The notes beneath the pieces are model-generated. The model was not told where the DNA came from and ran no database searches. It was given only the letters and a program-made list of their open reading frames with translations. A DNA stretch of 64,000 nt, taken from contig OY986436.1 of assembly GCA_963920525.1 (NCBI GenBank), forward strand, positions 30,979,574 through 31,043,573. The letters run 5' to 3'. Position numbers and translations under genes: made by a program. How positions within the stretch are numbered: the first letter of the stretch is position 1; each line of letters starts with the position of its first letter. This document shows positions 32,995 through 44,593 of this stretch, piece after piece. The DNA is from Dichetophora obliterata (Eukaryota; Arthropoda; Insecta; Diptera; Sciomyzidae).

Positions 32995-33187
32995 TTAAGA
33001 AGACAATAAGATAATTCTGATTAATAATAAAAACTGATATGCTGGAGAAGAGACTATTTGCTTGATGAAAACAAATCAATTTAATTTTTAGATATATGTA
33101 TATATCTCTTAATATATCTTTGATTTTATTAAATTTTACGAGTTTTTGTAATATCAGATTATGTGCAATCTATTAGTTGTGATATAA

Positions 33188-33479
33188 AAGGTTAGGCTAG
33201 GTTAGGTTAAGGCGGCGCCAGGTGTAAAAACATGTGATATTAAATCTGAAGTAAGTATTATGCTCCCTTGACCTCAGTCAAATCAAGTTGCTCTCCGCAA
33301 ACTTTCCTACCACCACCAACTACAACTTTTCGTCGTAAATTGATGTGTTCTAAAGTTTCTTTTGATTAGATATAAGGTAAGAAAGGTTATAGCGTAGGAC
33401 CATGGCCCGGCCAGAATTCGAACCCGGAACCCCTGAGCGACAATCAAGTGCGCTACCACTAGACTATCGAAGCCGCCTC
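33188..33479 (-). mobile_element. tRNA-derived SINE, second family
   Basis: The minus-strand head carries A box TAGTCTAGTGG and B box GGTTCGAATTC (complement near 33415-33425). The 10-bp duplication TGTGATATAA flanks it (33178-33187, 33480-33489). The 3' part contains CCTAACCTAGCC-like words. The body differs from the SINE at 3458. No coding. Confidence 0.8.
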
Positions 33480-34063
33480 TGTGATATAATATTGTAGTAA
33501 GAAGCCTTATTGCTTCATGCTTTAAAAAATATATATACATTAGGGTGACAATTTTTTGTATGGGGAAATTTTTTTTTTTAATTTTCTTAACTCTCAGGTG
33601 TTTTTTCTATTCCTTTTTATGTTAAATAAAACCTCTGGAAGTTTCATTCTATTCGGAAAGCATTTAGAGGTGGCGCTGAGGTGGTAGAGTAAGCAGACGT
33701 CATACATGATTTCTTTCAATAAAAGTAACGTAGATATTTACTGTACATAGTAAAACATAGTAGACATTTGAAATGGATTATAGACATGTAGGTCTAATGA
33801 CAAACAGAGTTGAGAAAAGCAACGAGTGAAAGCAGTTATAGTTTTAAACAGTTTGCATCGCAGAGTGGTGAGAAGTTTAGACTAAATTTGAACTAACTTT
33901 CGATTTAAGTGCACTTGAAAGTGTATTTTGTATTCACTTAGTGTTAAAAATTGTGTAAGTAATATTTTTATCAGTTAAAGTGTAGTTAATATCAAATGAA
34001 CTGTCGTAGTACGAAATTGGTTAGTAATAATTTTTTATTAGATCCTTTTTAAAAAAGCGCTCC

Positions 34064-35045
34064 ATAAAAATCAGATCTATTGTACCTCCTTCTCAAAGCT
34101 CCGCTGGGTTTGCCGATTACAGAATTTCATCCAGCCCTATTTCTCTAATGAATTTGAGAATATTCTTAGGTTCAAGGGATGAAACCTGCTCTAGACTCAG
34201 CTCATAGTTCCCCAGTGCTAGTTTACGTCTGCGAGCCACGGCGTCGCAGTTTGTGAGCAGGTGTGTTTTAGTCTCCTCTGCTTCTTCACAGAAACGGCAG
34301 TTACTATCGGTCTCTATGTCCAACTTCATGAGGTGGAATTTGAGTTTACAGTGTCCTGTAAGGAACCCCGTTAGAATCCTGAGATTCGGTTTGCCTAAGC
34401 TTATGCACAATTTTGATCTTCGAGTGTTAAAATCTCTGAGGAGCAATTTGGATTGTCTTAGCTTTGGGAGGCTTTTCCAAAGGTTTGAACGTTTATGCCT
34501 CTCCTCCCTTCTTAGTTCTTCTTTTATAGAATGTGTGCCCAATCCGCAGAATGGTTCTGGTCCTATAAATTTTGTGGCTGCACCCTGTCGCGCTAGACCA
34601 TCGGCTTCTTCGTTACCCTGTATTCCTTTGTGTCCTGGGACCCAAAGTATAGTAACAGTGTTATTCTTGCCTAGTTCGTTGAGTTTTGTTAGGCATTCCC
34701 ATGTTATTCTCGATGATATCTCACAGGAAACTAATGCTTTGATTTCTGCTTGGCTGTCTGACATCACAACTATATCCTGACCTTTGTATTTACGGTCCAG
34801 ATTGAATTGTGCACACAGCTGTATTGCTAGGATTTCCGCTTGGAAGATACTGGGTGTTGTCCCCATAGGTTCAAAGTGCTTGGTTCTTGGCCCGTACACC
34901 CCTGCGCCTATACCTTCCAATGTCTTGGACCCATCTGTATACCATGCTATACTGTGTGGTTTCTTGACTTGCGATATCATTTCACTGTCCCACTCTATCT
35001 TGGTACTAAGCTTAATTCCGAAGTGTTTTTCGAAGTTATACCTTT
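34064..35045 (-). pseudogene. LINE ORF2 3' fragment: RNase H and Cys-rich tail
   Basis: A 287-codon frame (34980-34117) begins near the RNase H core: WYTDGSKT (first Asp), FQAEILAI (Glu), MSDSQAEIK (second Asp), and WVPGHKGIQGNEEADGLA (His and last Asp). A C-terminal Cys/His motif CRFC...HLLTNC follows, as in RNase H-bearing LINEs of the I/R1/LOA type. The endonuclease and polymerase are absent, so this is a 5'-truncated copy; minus orientation puts the truncation at about 35045. It lies inside the hAT-like element, upstream of its coding region. The frame is still open, suggesting a fairly young insertion. Confidence 0.8.
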
Positions 35046-35130
35046 TTACTATATCGTAAATCCGATAAAATACGCATTTATTTTTGAAATTAAAATGTTT
35101 TGTACATTCCCTTTAGGTTAACTTTAAATA

Positions 35131-37326
35131 TGGTAACTGCAAGCAATACTGCAAAATATTCAAAAAATCGTGGCCGTTGCAAACTTCCATTGAATCAACA
35201 AGTACTAGGTCGCTTCTTTCATCTTCACACACACATGAGAATAAACCCATTCATGTTAGTGCTACTTTAACAGCTGAGGAAATATGTAGGTTATGGGAAA
35301 AGGCAAAAATTCCCACAAGAAAGCATTTTCACATCATTAATCAAATTAAAAACCTTTATTTCAAATGAAAAAAACTTGAAAAAAAGTGTTTTTAGACGTA
35401 CTGAAACACAACAAGATAAGGAATCAACTTTTATCAGTGTTCTTGATGACTTGTTTGACATAGCTCACCAAGATGCGCTAATACTCATAAATATAGAAGA
35501 AGATTAAAGTTTCTGTTAGCACAAAGAGAGAAAGGAGGACGTGGGACACTTATGGGTCGGGTTGACACTTTATTAACTAAAAAGGAAGAGCGATGCCAAA
35601 AGCGGCAGTTTCAAATTCAGTCAAGAAGCAATAAAGAAATTGAACGAGCAAATGCAGAACTAAGTTTTACAACTATAAGTAGTATTTCTAGCGATGAGGA
35701 TGCCCTCAGCTGTAATGATATAAACTATCCCAGTATCAAAAAAAATATAAAACTCAGTAAGCCAAGCATTGCCAAAGTACCAAAGAAATTCAGTTTTTTA
35801 ACTCAAGAGCTAGCATCGGCTTTAGATAGAACTAAAGTAAGTAATAGGAATGCAGTGTATGTTTTATCAGCTTCTGCAAAATCATTAGGTAAAAATCCTC
35901 AGGACCTGAGTATTAATAGATAAACTATTAGACAAGCTCGTAGAGAACATCAGGAGGCAATTTCCAAAGAAATCAAAGTGTCTTTTCTTCCAAATATTCC
36001 ACTGACAGTACACTGGGAACCAAAATTATTGCCAGCTCTAACGTCAAAGGAGAAAGTTGACCATCTCGCAGTAATTGTATCAGGTGAAAGCGTAATGAAG
36101 CTTCTCTGTGTGTCACAAATTCCGAATGAAACTGAGGAGGCACAGGCAACCGCAGTTTTTAAATTACTTGAAGAGTGGAATTTGACTGATAGCATTCAGT
36201 GTATGTGTTTTGACACAACAGCCAGCAACAGTGGAGTTAGAAATGGCACTTGCATTCTTCTTGAAAAAAAATTCCAAAAAAATCTTCTAAACTTAGCTTG
36301 TCGACACCATATTATGGAGCTTTTAATTGAAAGTGCGTTCAATGCGATAATGAAGACTTCAAGTGGTCCAAATATCCGGATTTTTTAGTGATTTTCAGAA
36401 AACTGGAGCCATATTGACAAAAACAAATACGAAAATGGCATAAAAGATGATTATGTTGGAAAACAGTTGAACCCACAAAGGAACAATATTTTAGAATTTA
36501 TAAAACATCAGCTGACTTTACATTAACCGATTGATGATAACAAGGAATTGCTCCAACTACCTCTCCTGTTCCTAGGTGATGACGATGGTTATAAGATTAT
36601 AATTTAAACTCCAGAAGCTTTACATCGAGCGAGATGGATAAACAGTATTAAAATCTTTCTGTTCCGCTCACAGTTCCACCTAAATGCTAGAGAACTCTCT
36701 GGACTTCGAGTATTTACTGTGTTTCTAATTCAAACATATTTAAAGTATTGGTTTACATCCCCATGTGCTGTATCAGCTCCACATAACGATTTAAATCTTT
36801 TAAAAAATTTCAATAAATACAAAGAAAAACAAACTTATTTCTGATGTTGCAGTTAAAACATTCGCAAGACATTTGTGGTATTTAAGCGAAACACTTGTTG
36901 GTTTGGCGTTTTTTGATCCTAAAGTTTCTGCTTATATGAAAAATAAAATGGTAAAAGCATTGGAAAATGTAAGTGCGAACAAAAGTGTCGAATGTATCCA
37001 AACTGGTGAAGCAACAATCCAATCGAAGCAGTTGTGCGATTTTGTGTCAAAAACACTCTTAAATTGTTTACTGCCATCAATATATCCCAAAGTTTCCTAA
37101 AACTTGATCCCAGCACTTGGGAAACCAATAATACTACATTGAAGTTTGTCGAAAAATACAAAGTCTGAATGTAGTTAATGATGCAGCTGAACGTGGGGTT
37201 GCGCTAATTCAATCATTTAATGGAACACTTACTAACCAGGAAGATCAGAAGCAGTACCTCTTGCAAGTAATAGAAAAGCATCGAATGGACTTCCAAAACT
37301 CAAATAAATCGACTGTAGTCGCTTAA
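35131..37326 (+). pseudogene. Decayed transposase-like protein, hAT-like, family not named
   Basis: An ATG at about 35131 (MVTASNTAKYSK) starts a region continued in several frames: 35552-35923 (GRVDTLLTKKEERCQKRQ), 35978-36388 (IPLTVHWEPKLLPALTSKEK, CFDTTASN, LACRHHIMELL), a damaged stretch, 36873-37100 (LVGLAFFDPKVS), and a C-terminus (NDAAERGVALIQSFNG) ending at 37324-37326. I recognise this as a protein family recurring in arthropod genomes but cannot name it. DTTASN followed about 20 residues on by ACRHH resembles the hAT catalytic arrangement (DNASAN... CxxH). At least four stops or frameshifts make it non-functional. Confidence 0.6.
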
Positions 37327-37527
37327 CATTTATTTTATGTGTTTTCTATTGAATACTACAATATAATTTATTTTTTTATCTAGTCAGTTTTACAAAACCT
37401 CAGTGATACCAATAAATATTGTTATATATAAATAAAATTTCTTGTGAGTGTTTTTATTTTAGTAACCATTCTAAAACCTGAGATCTAGCAATTTAAAAAA
37501 AAAATTTATTGTCACCCTAATATACAT

Positions 37528-39358
37528 GGGTACATGAAAAAATTACCCGGAATTATAAACTAAACCTCTGAAATTAGACAAAACAAATATGCTACACTGC
37601 CTTGCTGCATAGCGGCTTCATCGCTGAATTAAGAAATTTCTTGAAGGTTGTGGTATTTGTACCTTTTTAGAAAATGCAAATTTAGAAATCTTTCAAGAGA
37701 ATATTTTTTATAAAAGTTTTTTAGAAAAGTCTGCATACTTTTTGTAAAGGATTAGTTCCCAATTTTTAGGTTGATACTGCTTTGACGTTAAGGCTTTTAT
37801 AACTACAATATATTCATTTTATATTATTTTTCATATACTTTATTTTATCTTCGGTATGTAAATTGTTTTAATTTTTTTGCAATTTTAAAAAATTTTAAAA
37901 ACATAATATTTTCAAACCTTAGAAAACCATATTTTACATAACATTAAAATTTAAATTCAATTTTAGTTTCAACATAAAAAATTTTTGAAATTCAAGTGCT
38001 TAAAAAAATTTTCGGATTTTAGATTTACTTTGTTAAGAAGATTTTAATTTTTAAGAATTACCTTATTACTTGAGATTTTTTCATATACAAAATTCAACTG
38101 CAATATGCTATACGAAATTGTTTTAGTTAAGGCAAATAACTAGCAATTAAATTTAAAAATTTTCCAAAACGTCTACTCCAAACATTTTATTAACCGCAAA
38201 AATTGTGAAAATATAGTCTTTTCATTTATTTTTTTCTTCTCTAAAACTCGCTAATCAAGTTGTTCGAATGAAACGGCTTTCGTTTTGTTTGTTTGTTTGT
38301 TTGCTTTACTCCTAATCTTTGTTGAAAGCCAAGCAAAATTTTTATGACGACTGAGTAGCCAAGCCATTAGAAGTGTCTAAAGAGAAAGGGGCAGGTGAGT
38401 TAGCACGATTCCACAGCACGTTCGAAGAATTCCAAAAGTTTTCGTTTTAATGTGATTTTTAAATTAGCCGTTGTTGTTATTATTGTAGTGGTATTGGTTG
38501 GCTGAGAAGTAGCATTAAAAGTGTATTTTTAAGTTCTTAGCTCAGTGAAGGGTGATGGCTCCCTGGTACCCTACCAAAGTGCTACCTCTACCGTGCACAA
38601 TCGATTGAAATAATATTTTTTCGCAAATTACCGCATTGCATGTTGAGTTGGGAGATTTTTTTTTCCAATATTGTTTTTGTTAAGATTTCCAGTCTTGTGC
38701 GGGAGATTTTTCTAGGCAATTTTTTTGTTTGTTTCTTGTTTTGTTATATAGTCCAAAAAATGTTGGCAAAATACGTTGCTGGGTGGTGTACGAATAAAAA
38801 GCGGTTCTTAAAGGTATCGTTAGAGAAAGTGGAAAATATGTTCTTTACATTATAAAAAAATTATTTTTTAAAAAATAAAAATAATTTTTAATAATTTTTT
38901 TGTTGATGAAAGCGCTTTAAGAGGTGTGTAAAATATCAAAAAATAATACAAAGGCTTTTTATCTTTTGAGATTTGCCAATACTCTTAACAATGGAGTCTT
39001 GAATATTCTCTTGTAGACATTTCTTTCGGGATCTAACTTGTGTTTGGGACTTTAAGCTTCTTCCTGTTGGAAATGGTCATCGCTGTGCTTGGAATTGAAT
39101 TCAGGAAAAACAACATAATGAACCAAAACTGCACTCAAAAAATTATGCTGGTGAATCTGAAGAAAAAGTAGTTACATTTAATGTATTGGAGATTAATATA
39201 CGGTCAACAAATCCTTTGTTCTAATGCAACAAACCTTTTGTTAATTTAAACTTATTTTAAAACTTTAAAGAAATTTCATTGCGACAGTATTTTAATACAA
39301 TTTTTTGTATTGAATAAAATTTTTCAAATTTACAAATAAAATTCTTTTTTTTTTTAAT
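37528..39358. other. AT-rich non-coding stretch, nothing recognised
   Basis: No supported exon or repeat end. A short (GTTT)n run lies near 38290-38303. Confidence 0.4.
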
Positions 39359-39366
39359 ATGACTAA

Positions 39367-40247
39367 TAGAGCGGGTTGATTTATATGGATGAAAAAAAAA
39401 ATGAAAAATCGTATAGCAAAAACGTAATCTACATAAAATTCTAAGAAAATTCTCCTAAGAAACCATAGGTCTAAATCAAACCCTAATCCGCGCCTCTCGA
39501 CTTGAAGTTTTTTTCCTCTTCTTTTGCTAAAATTTTTTTTTTTAAATATATTATGTTTTATTATATTATAGTTTATGCAATACAGGTTTTGTTTTGAGAC
39601 TTATCAAAATATTGAATTATCAAAAAAGCAGTTGAAACCCAATTTGCATCTCCTCTGATTTGAGTTCTATATGAAAAATAGCTAAAACACGTTTTGCGTA
39701 AATCAAAGAATAATTAAAAAATTTTTAAAAAGAATAGAGATGATGTCCTGGCAGTAACTATAGAAAGTCGTGCCAAAGTACCCATAATGGAGAGTGAAAA
39801 AGACTTAAAAAAATTAATATATAACCAACAAGTAAAGTTTTCTTTGAATTCTATAGTTGCTTCTTTGTATGTATTAAAGACCTTATTTGTTTTAATGACA
39901 CAAAATTTGTTTATGGTAAAAAAATAACTGAAAAATTACTGAAATATTGTTTGAGTGTAAACACTTCTTTTGTTTGTTTTTATTTGCATTATAAAATAAG
40001 AATTGTTTATCTATATTCCTTATAAAAATATTAAATATAAAATTATATACAAACTTTTTTACTTGGGTGAATATTTTTTTAATGTAAAAAAATTTTATTT
40101 GTAGAAAAGAGGGCATATAAATTTTCAAGTCGAGAGGCGCGGATTAGGATTTTATTTTAGATACATGGTTTCTTCGGAGAATTTTCTTAGAATTTTATGT
40201 AGTTTACGTTTTTGCTATACGATTTAAAAAAAAATCAACCCGCCCTA
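39367..40247. mobile_element. 881-bp foldback MITE, TAGGGCGGGTTGATTT ends, 8-bp TSD
   Basis: Arms of about 130 bp (39367-39506 and 40118-40247) pair: TAGAGCGGGTTGATTT and TAGGGCGGGTTGATTT at the tips, ATCGTATAGCAAAAACGTA, and GCGCCTCTCGACTTGAA. The 8-bp duplication ATGACTAA flanks it exactly (39359-39366, 40248-40255), fitting the hAT target pattern. The central part is AT-rich and non-coding. Confidence 0.85.
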
Positions 40248-40255
40248 ATGACTAA

Positions 40256-41131
40256 CTGTTTCTTCATATAAAAAAATATTCTTCAATAGGAATCATTTTA
40301 TTTTTCATATTTTCAAAATTTTTTCTTCATTTGAACAAAATATTCTTCGATATGATTAAAAAAATATTCATCAATATGAATTTTTTTAATCCTTCATATA
40401 ATTTTTTCTAAATCAAAATATTCCTTATTAAAGCCTAATGAATTATTTTCTATAAAATCTTGTTCTACAAAAACCCTGATCTACAATATCTTGTCGGTCT
40501 GAACCGAGGTCATGAATCGATATGACGGCAAAGAGAATTCCCTGTGTATTTTAATTCAGTTATTGGGATGCCAGAATTTGGTATTTTTGGTAATATTTTG
40601 TGGAAAGTCATTATAATAACGCAGTTATTTTTACTGAAATATACGCGCTACAAAAATTTAGCACATTTGATTTAATTTTAACCGATATAAATCATTTGTA
40701 TGGCTTTCAGCGTACGCTTTTTTTTTAATCTCTCGGCATCCCCAAAATTATAATTTTTGAATGATTTTTGGCTTAAATCGCAAGAATGGACATTTTTCTA
40801 AATTTCGCCTAAAATAAGAAGTATAAGAATGATTTCAGCCTAAAATTATGGGGATACTTCGAAAATTTTCGTTTATAAAGTTTTGAAAAATGGTGGGGTG
40901 AAGTGTTTTACCAAAAGAACTTTCCGTTTTCGTGTATAAACATAAACATAAATCGGTTTAATAGCCTCGGCCCGGCTTCTAAGTCAGCAGGAAACTAAAA
41001 TACTGAATAAAAGTCATCGAACCCAATACAAAATCTTTTTATTTGCGGCTCAAAATTGAATGAAAAAATATAATGAAAAATGAGTGAAAAAACGACTGCA
41101 ATTTTTTTTATTCAACGCTAATATCCCTGTA
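40256..41131. other. Non-coding stretch, nothing recognised
   Basis: Contains short ATATTCTTCAATATG-like words repeated around 40270-40390, but no gene or terminal repeats. Confidence 0.4.
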
Positions 41132-41448
41132 TTAGCCACGGTTGACCCTGTCGACGCATTTCAAGTGATATGGCCGGTTGAATTCGTTGCAATGAATTGA
41201 ATTGTTCGAATTAAATTTTTTTGGCATCAGTTCCGAACACAACAAGCAGGAGTCTCGGTCTTCCTCTTCGGAGGAGGGTTCCTGACGATGACGTTATTTC
41301 TTGGCTTTTTTGCATGTTGGTTTTTGCGATGTGCTTCTCTTCTTCCTCACATAACTTTTTTTGCTGCTTCAAGAAGCTCCGAACGTTTTTGAGGGTAAGT
41401 AAAGATGAGATAATCTCTGTTCGGAGACTTCAGCAGTCGTATTGGTAG
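41132..41448 (-). pseudogene. Zinc-finger-like C-terminal fragment, possibly of a pogo-type transposase
   Basis: On the minus strand a Lys/Ser-rich stretch with one stop leads into EPSSEEEDRDSCLLCSELMP, then SIHCNEFNRPYHLKCVDRVN and a stop at 41134-41132. The C-x2-C, H-C and H-x2-C spacing after an acidic Ser/Glu tract matches the PHD-like tail found in many pogo-type (Tc1/mariner superfamily) transposases. No DDE core is seen next to it. It might alternatively be a host zinc-finger fragment. Confidence 0.45.
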
Positions 41449-41545
41449 TTTGAACTCTGACCGGAAAGCACTTATTTTTTGCTAATTATAATGCATCATA
41501 TGTTGGATATTTGTTTGCGTTTCTTATTATTGCACCAGATTACAT

Positions 41546-41848
41546 TCATTTGTACGAGTGCTTTGTAAAATCCCCGTCCACGTAAAGAGACAAAGCCTCA
41601 TTTGGAGTGTATGCAATAGTATTATTGGCCTCAAAAGCAATAGTTTTTTTAATCTTTGCTGCAATCTGAGTATAAGAATGAAACATTGACACCACTTCTG
41701 ATGCGTTTCTTTTACCAGTCTTGTGTAAACTAACGCGTGTGGCCACTACAAGTTCATCGCATGAAGTTTTATTAACAAGCTCTGCAACTTTATTAACCTG
41801 GGTCTTCGAAGCACGTACTGAGGGCTTTTTGGAATACATACAATCCAT
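41546..41848 (-). CDS. Unrecognised 100-codon frame, probably TE-derived
   Basis: Minus-strand frame from an ATG at 41848 (MDCMYSKKPSVRASKTQVNK). It is polar and probably helical, without signal peptide or membrane segment. The end (NEALSLYVDGDFTKHSYK) recalls a short motif I associate with unnamed TE-linked arthropod proteins, which I cannot confirm. It lies about 100 bp upstream, in minus-strand order, of the zinc-finger fragment, so both could belong to one decayed gene. Coding status is uncertain. Confidence 0.3.
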   Translation of the reverse strand: MDCMYSKKPSVRASKTQVNKVAELVNKTSCDELVVATRVSLHKTGKRNASEVVSMFHSYTQIAAKIKKTIAFEANNTIAYTPNEALSLYVDGDFTKHSYK

Positions 41849-42079
41849 TTAAAAAAAAAAACTTTAACTTACACAAATTTTAATCAACTGCGTTAATATT
41901 GATAAAATATACGCACTGAGTAAATAGGCGCCAAAGTCTTTCAATGCACTTGCTGCAATTTATGTTACATTTGAAAGCTTACATATATGCGAATATTGAA
42001 AGCAAAACAAAAGTGAAAACGTCAATTTACTCAGTGGAATGTAGGCAATCGATAAAATGCAAAATATTGTTCAATTTAA

Positions 42080-42330
42080 AAGTTGCAGAATATGACTTAA
42101 ATGCCGCTAGATCAGTGCTTTCAACCACTGTACAACCGGTACAATAATGGCAAATAGATTGGGAAAAATAGTTAATTTCCCTTTAGATAAATGCATGAAT
42201 CCAGGAGATATCATAAAATGTAATAAAATTCTACAATTAAGAAATGGGTGGAATCGATACAACCGATCAAATGTTGAAATGTTACCGCATCGAAATTAAA
42301 GCTAGAAAATGACCAGTTAACCTTCATCGA
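42080..42330 (+). pseudogene. piggyBac-family transposase fragment
   Basis: TGTIMANRLGKIVNFPLDKC (about 42134-42195) and, after a frameshift, MGGIDTTDQMLKCYRIEIKA (42244-42303) match conserved piggyBac regions; the second includes the third catalytic Asp and next Asp (GGIDTTD). A stop (TGA) follows at about 42310, where Trp is usual. No ends were found. An old fragment. Confidence 0.65.
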
Positions 42331-42878
42331 TCCCTTATTTCTAGTAACGAATAGGTTCCTTGTGTGGAAATTGTACACACTGTTTTCAGGAGCAATATTT
42401 TCATCGATAAATGAAATGAATGCAAACTTCTTGTTAAAAGTAATTAAATATTAATTTTTTTATTCAATATAAAATTACTATATTCAAATCGATTAAACGA
42501 GTAAAAAATCCATATATGGACTTAAAGCTTCGTTTTCTCGGAAGTTTATGTTATTAATGTAAAAAATTTCTTATGTACAAGCAAGACATAGTAATGGTAT
42601 GATCTACCAAAAGTGTCGTTCCTGTAACTTATTAAGAATGGCAATGATAAATATGGGCGTAACGCACGCGACAAAAAGGGGAAGTGTATTTTATAAGCAT
42701 GTTAAGATTGCAAAAACTCAGCGAAAAATTTGTTTTTTGTTTTTAATTTTTAAATAATGGAAAAGCAGTGAAGTTTCATAATGAACTCACTTTACCTATG
42801 GACTTTGCTTATTTAAAAATATATTGAGTTTCACGCGACAAACCCAAGCGACAAAATTTCCTTAAATTTATATTGGGT
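42331..42878. other. Non-coding stretch, nothing recognised
   Basis: No gene seen. A short word ACGCACGCGACAAAAAG (about 42662) and CACGCGACAAACCCAAGCGACAAA (about 42833) share CGACAAA motifs of unknown meaning. Confidence 0.35.
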
Positions 42879-42888
42879 GATTAAGTAA

Positions 42889-43233
42889 AGTGGCGATCGT
42901 AGCCTAGTGGGTATAGTGCGTGGCCGCGGTAGCCCGGGTAAGCTAAAGAACCGCGGTAGCCCGGGTTCAATTCCAGCTCAGACAGAAAGTTTTTTCAATT
43001 GAATTAATTTTTCTGTTCGGTCGTCACCTTTCTGCAGACAATGGCAAACCTCAGAGAGTAAAAATTGCCATGTAAAGATTCTTGAGAACATGAGCCGTTC
43101 GGAGTCGGCATAAAACACGTAGGTCCAGTTCTCGGTCATTTCAATTTAATAACACGCACAACACAATTGATCAATAGAAGCTAGGTCAAAGTCCTTCCAA
43201 GGGCTGAAATGACCAGTTTATTATTTTTTTTTA
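42889..43233 (+). mobile_element. tRNA-derived SINE, third family, with internal duplication
   Basis: Plus-strand head with A box TAGCCTAGTGG (42900-42910) and B box GGTTCAATTCC (about 42964-42974). The 16-bp word CCGCGGTAGCCCGGGT occurs twice (42924-42939, 42951-42966), lengthening the A-to-B spacing by 27 bp. A 10-bp duplication GATTAAGTAA flanks it (42879-42888, 43234-43243). The 3' end is T-rich. No coding. Confidence 0.8.
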
Positions 43234-43243
43234 GATTAAGTAA

Positions 43244-44593
43244 TTAGATAGTTAAGTAATTTTGTAATATAGTACTTAACCAAAAATTTAATATATTGTC
43301 CTCTTCTTACCTCAACCATTTTTCTTTTATCTTTAGCCAATGCCTTCCATTTTTACTAAAACAAAAAGTTTACGAAACATTTATTAAACATTTACGAAAA
43401 AGGAAACTAACTTTGTGAAACAATGCAGACGATTTGATTATCATGGTTAACGAGTTTATATAGAAATTTCTTAAATTAATAAAATTAAAATGTTTCTCTT
43501 AATGATACTATAAAATAAAAAGTTTTTTATAAGTTATTATGTTGATTTTATATGATTTAAATACAAATTCCAAATTTTTGATACTTTAAATCATACTTTA
43601 TTTTAAATGCAAATTCTAGTTGTTTGATAGTTTAAAATTTTTATTGAGCTTTAGCTCAAGGTTAGAACCATTAATTGTTCTAACGAATCTTTCCAAAGAA
43701 ACAACAACAACGACGTTTTCAATATGAAAAAGGAAAACATCACTTTCTGATTTTATTGCAATTTCGGCCCTGCTAAAGGCTTTATCAGAAATCTTTGTGA
43801 TACATACATAAATTGGATGTATGTATGTGGGTACGTATTTATGTATGTATATCACGTATAGGCTGAAAAACCGTCAAACCGATCTTTATGAAATTTCAAC
43901 GAAATTGAAGCAACAATTTGTGAGTGTTCCTGGAGAAGTTACATGTTAATTGGACAAAAGGGCGTGGTACCTTCCATACAACCCAAATGTACACTTTCAT
44001 CCAAAAATTATAAAATATGATATATATTGAACGGTTTTGAAGTAAAAAACTAAAATTTTGTTTAGACGGTAACTATCGGATACTGTACTAAACATAGGTG
44101 AGGTCGAACTTTATCTCTATGCCTACTTTTTCGAAATCACTCTAGCTCCTGAGCTGTACAAGTTTTGATAATGAACTAAATATATTACTGTTGCCACGCC
44201 CAATTTTTCCGCCCAAAAATCAATGGAATTTCTATAAATCAGACAATTTTGATCGAAAAAAACTAAAATTTGGTAGTTTAGTTCATATGTTTACTATACG
44301 TTTCGCCGATAAAACTTAATGGGTTTCGGACAAGGGGGCGTGGTAGTAACGTGCCAAGCTGATTAAAAAAAAAAGAATAAATGGGAATATATCAAAACAA
44401 AAATTAACAAAAAAACAGAAGAACAGTGACATATGAGCGCCAAGATTATAGTGTGTAAATTTTTGACACAAGAACCTATTAAGGAATTTTCTTTAGTTTA
44501 GCAGCGACATCTAGCTTGAAAAAACGTCGAAAACATAAAGTTTGCATACGATTTTTATATTGAACCAAAAAGCTAGCTCGATTTGATGAACGA
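43244..44593. other. Unclassified interspersed-repeat-like sequence
   Basis: No gene. From about 43790 to 44350 the GGGCGTGGTA word occurs twice (about 43970 and 44336), with CCACGCCC between (about 44197), next to repeated AAAACTAAAATTT(T/G)G blocks; this looks like an old non-autonomous repeat. A GTATGTATGT-rich run lies at about 43800-43850. Confidence 0.4.

Larger units (their letters stand above)
33541..37519 (+). mobile_element. hAT-like element of an unnamed family, interrupted by a LINE fragment
   Basis: Ends TAGGGTGACAAT (33541-33552, and inverted at 37508-37519) are flanked by the exact 8-bp duplication ATATACAT (33533-33540, 37520-37527), with T2 and A7 as in hAT targets. It encodes a decayed transposase-like protein (35131-37326) and carries a minus-strand LINE RNase H fragment of about 1 kb. 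Confidence 0.8.

Noticed and set aside
34253..34780. 175-codon plus-strand frame
   Set aside because: Antisense shadow of the LINE RNase H frame on the minus strand.
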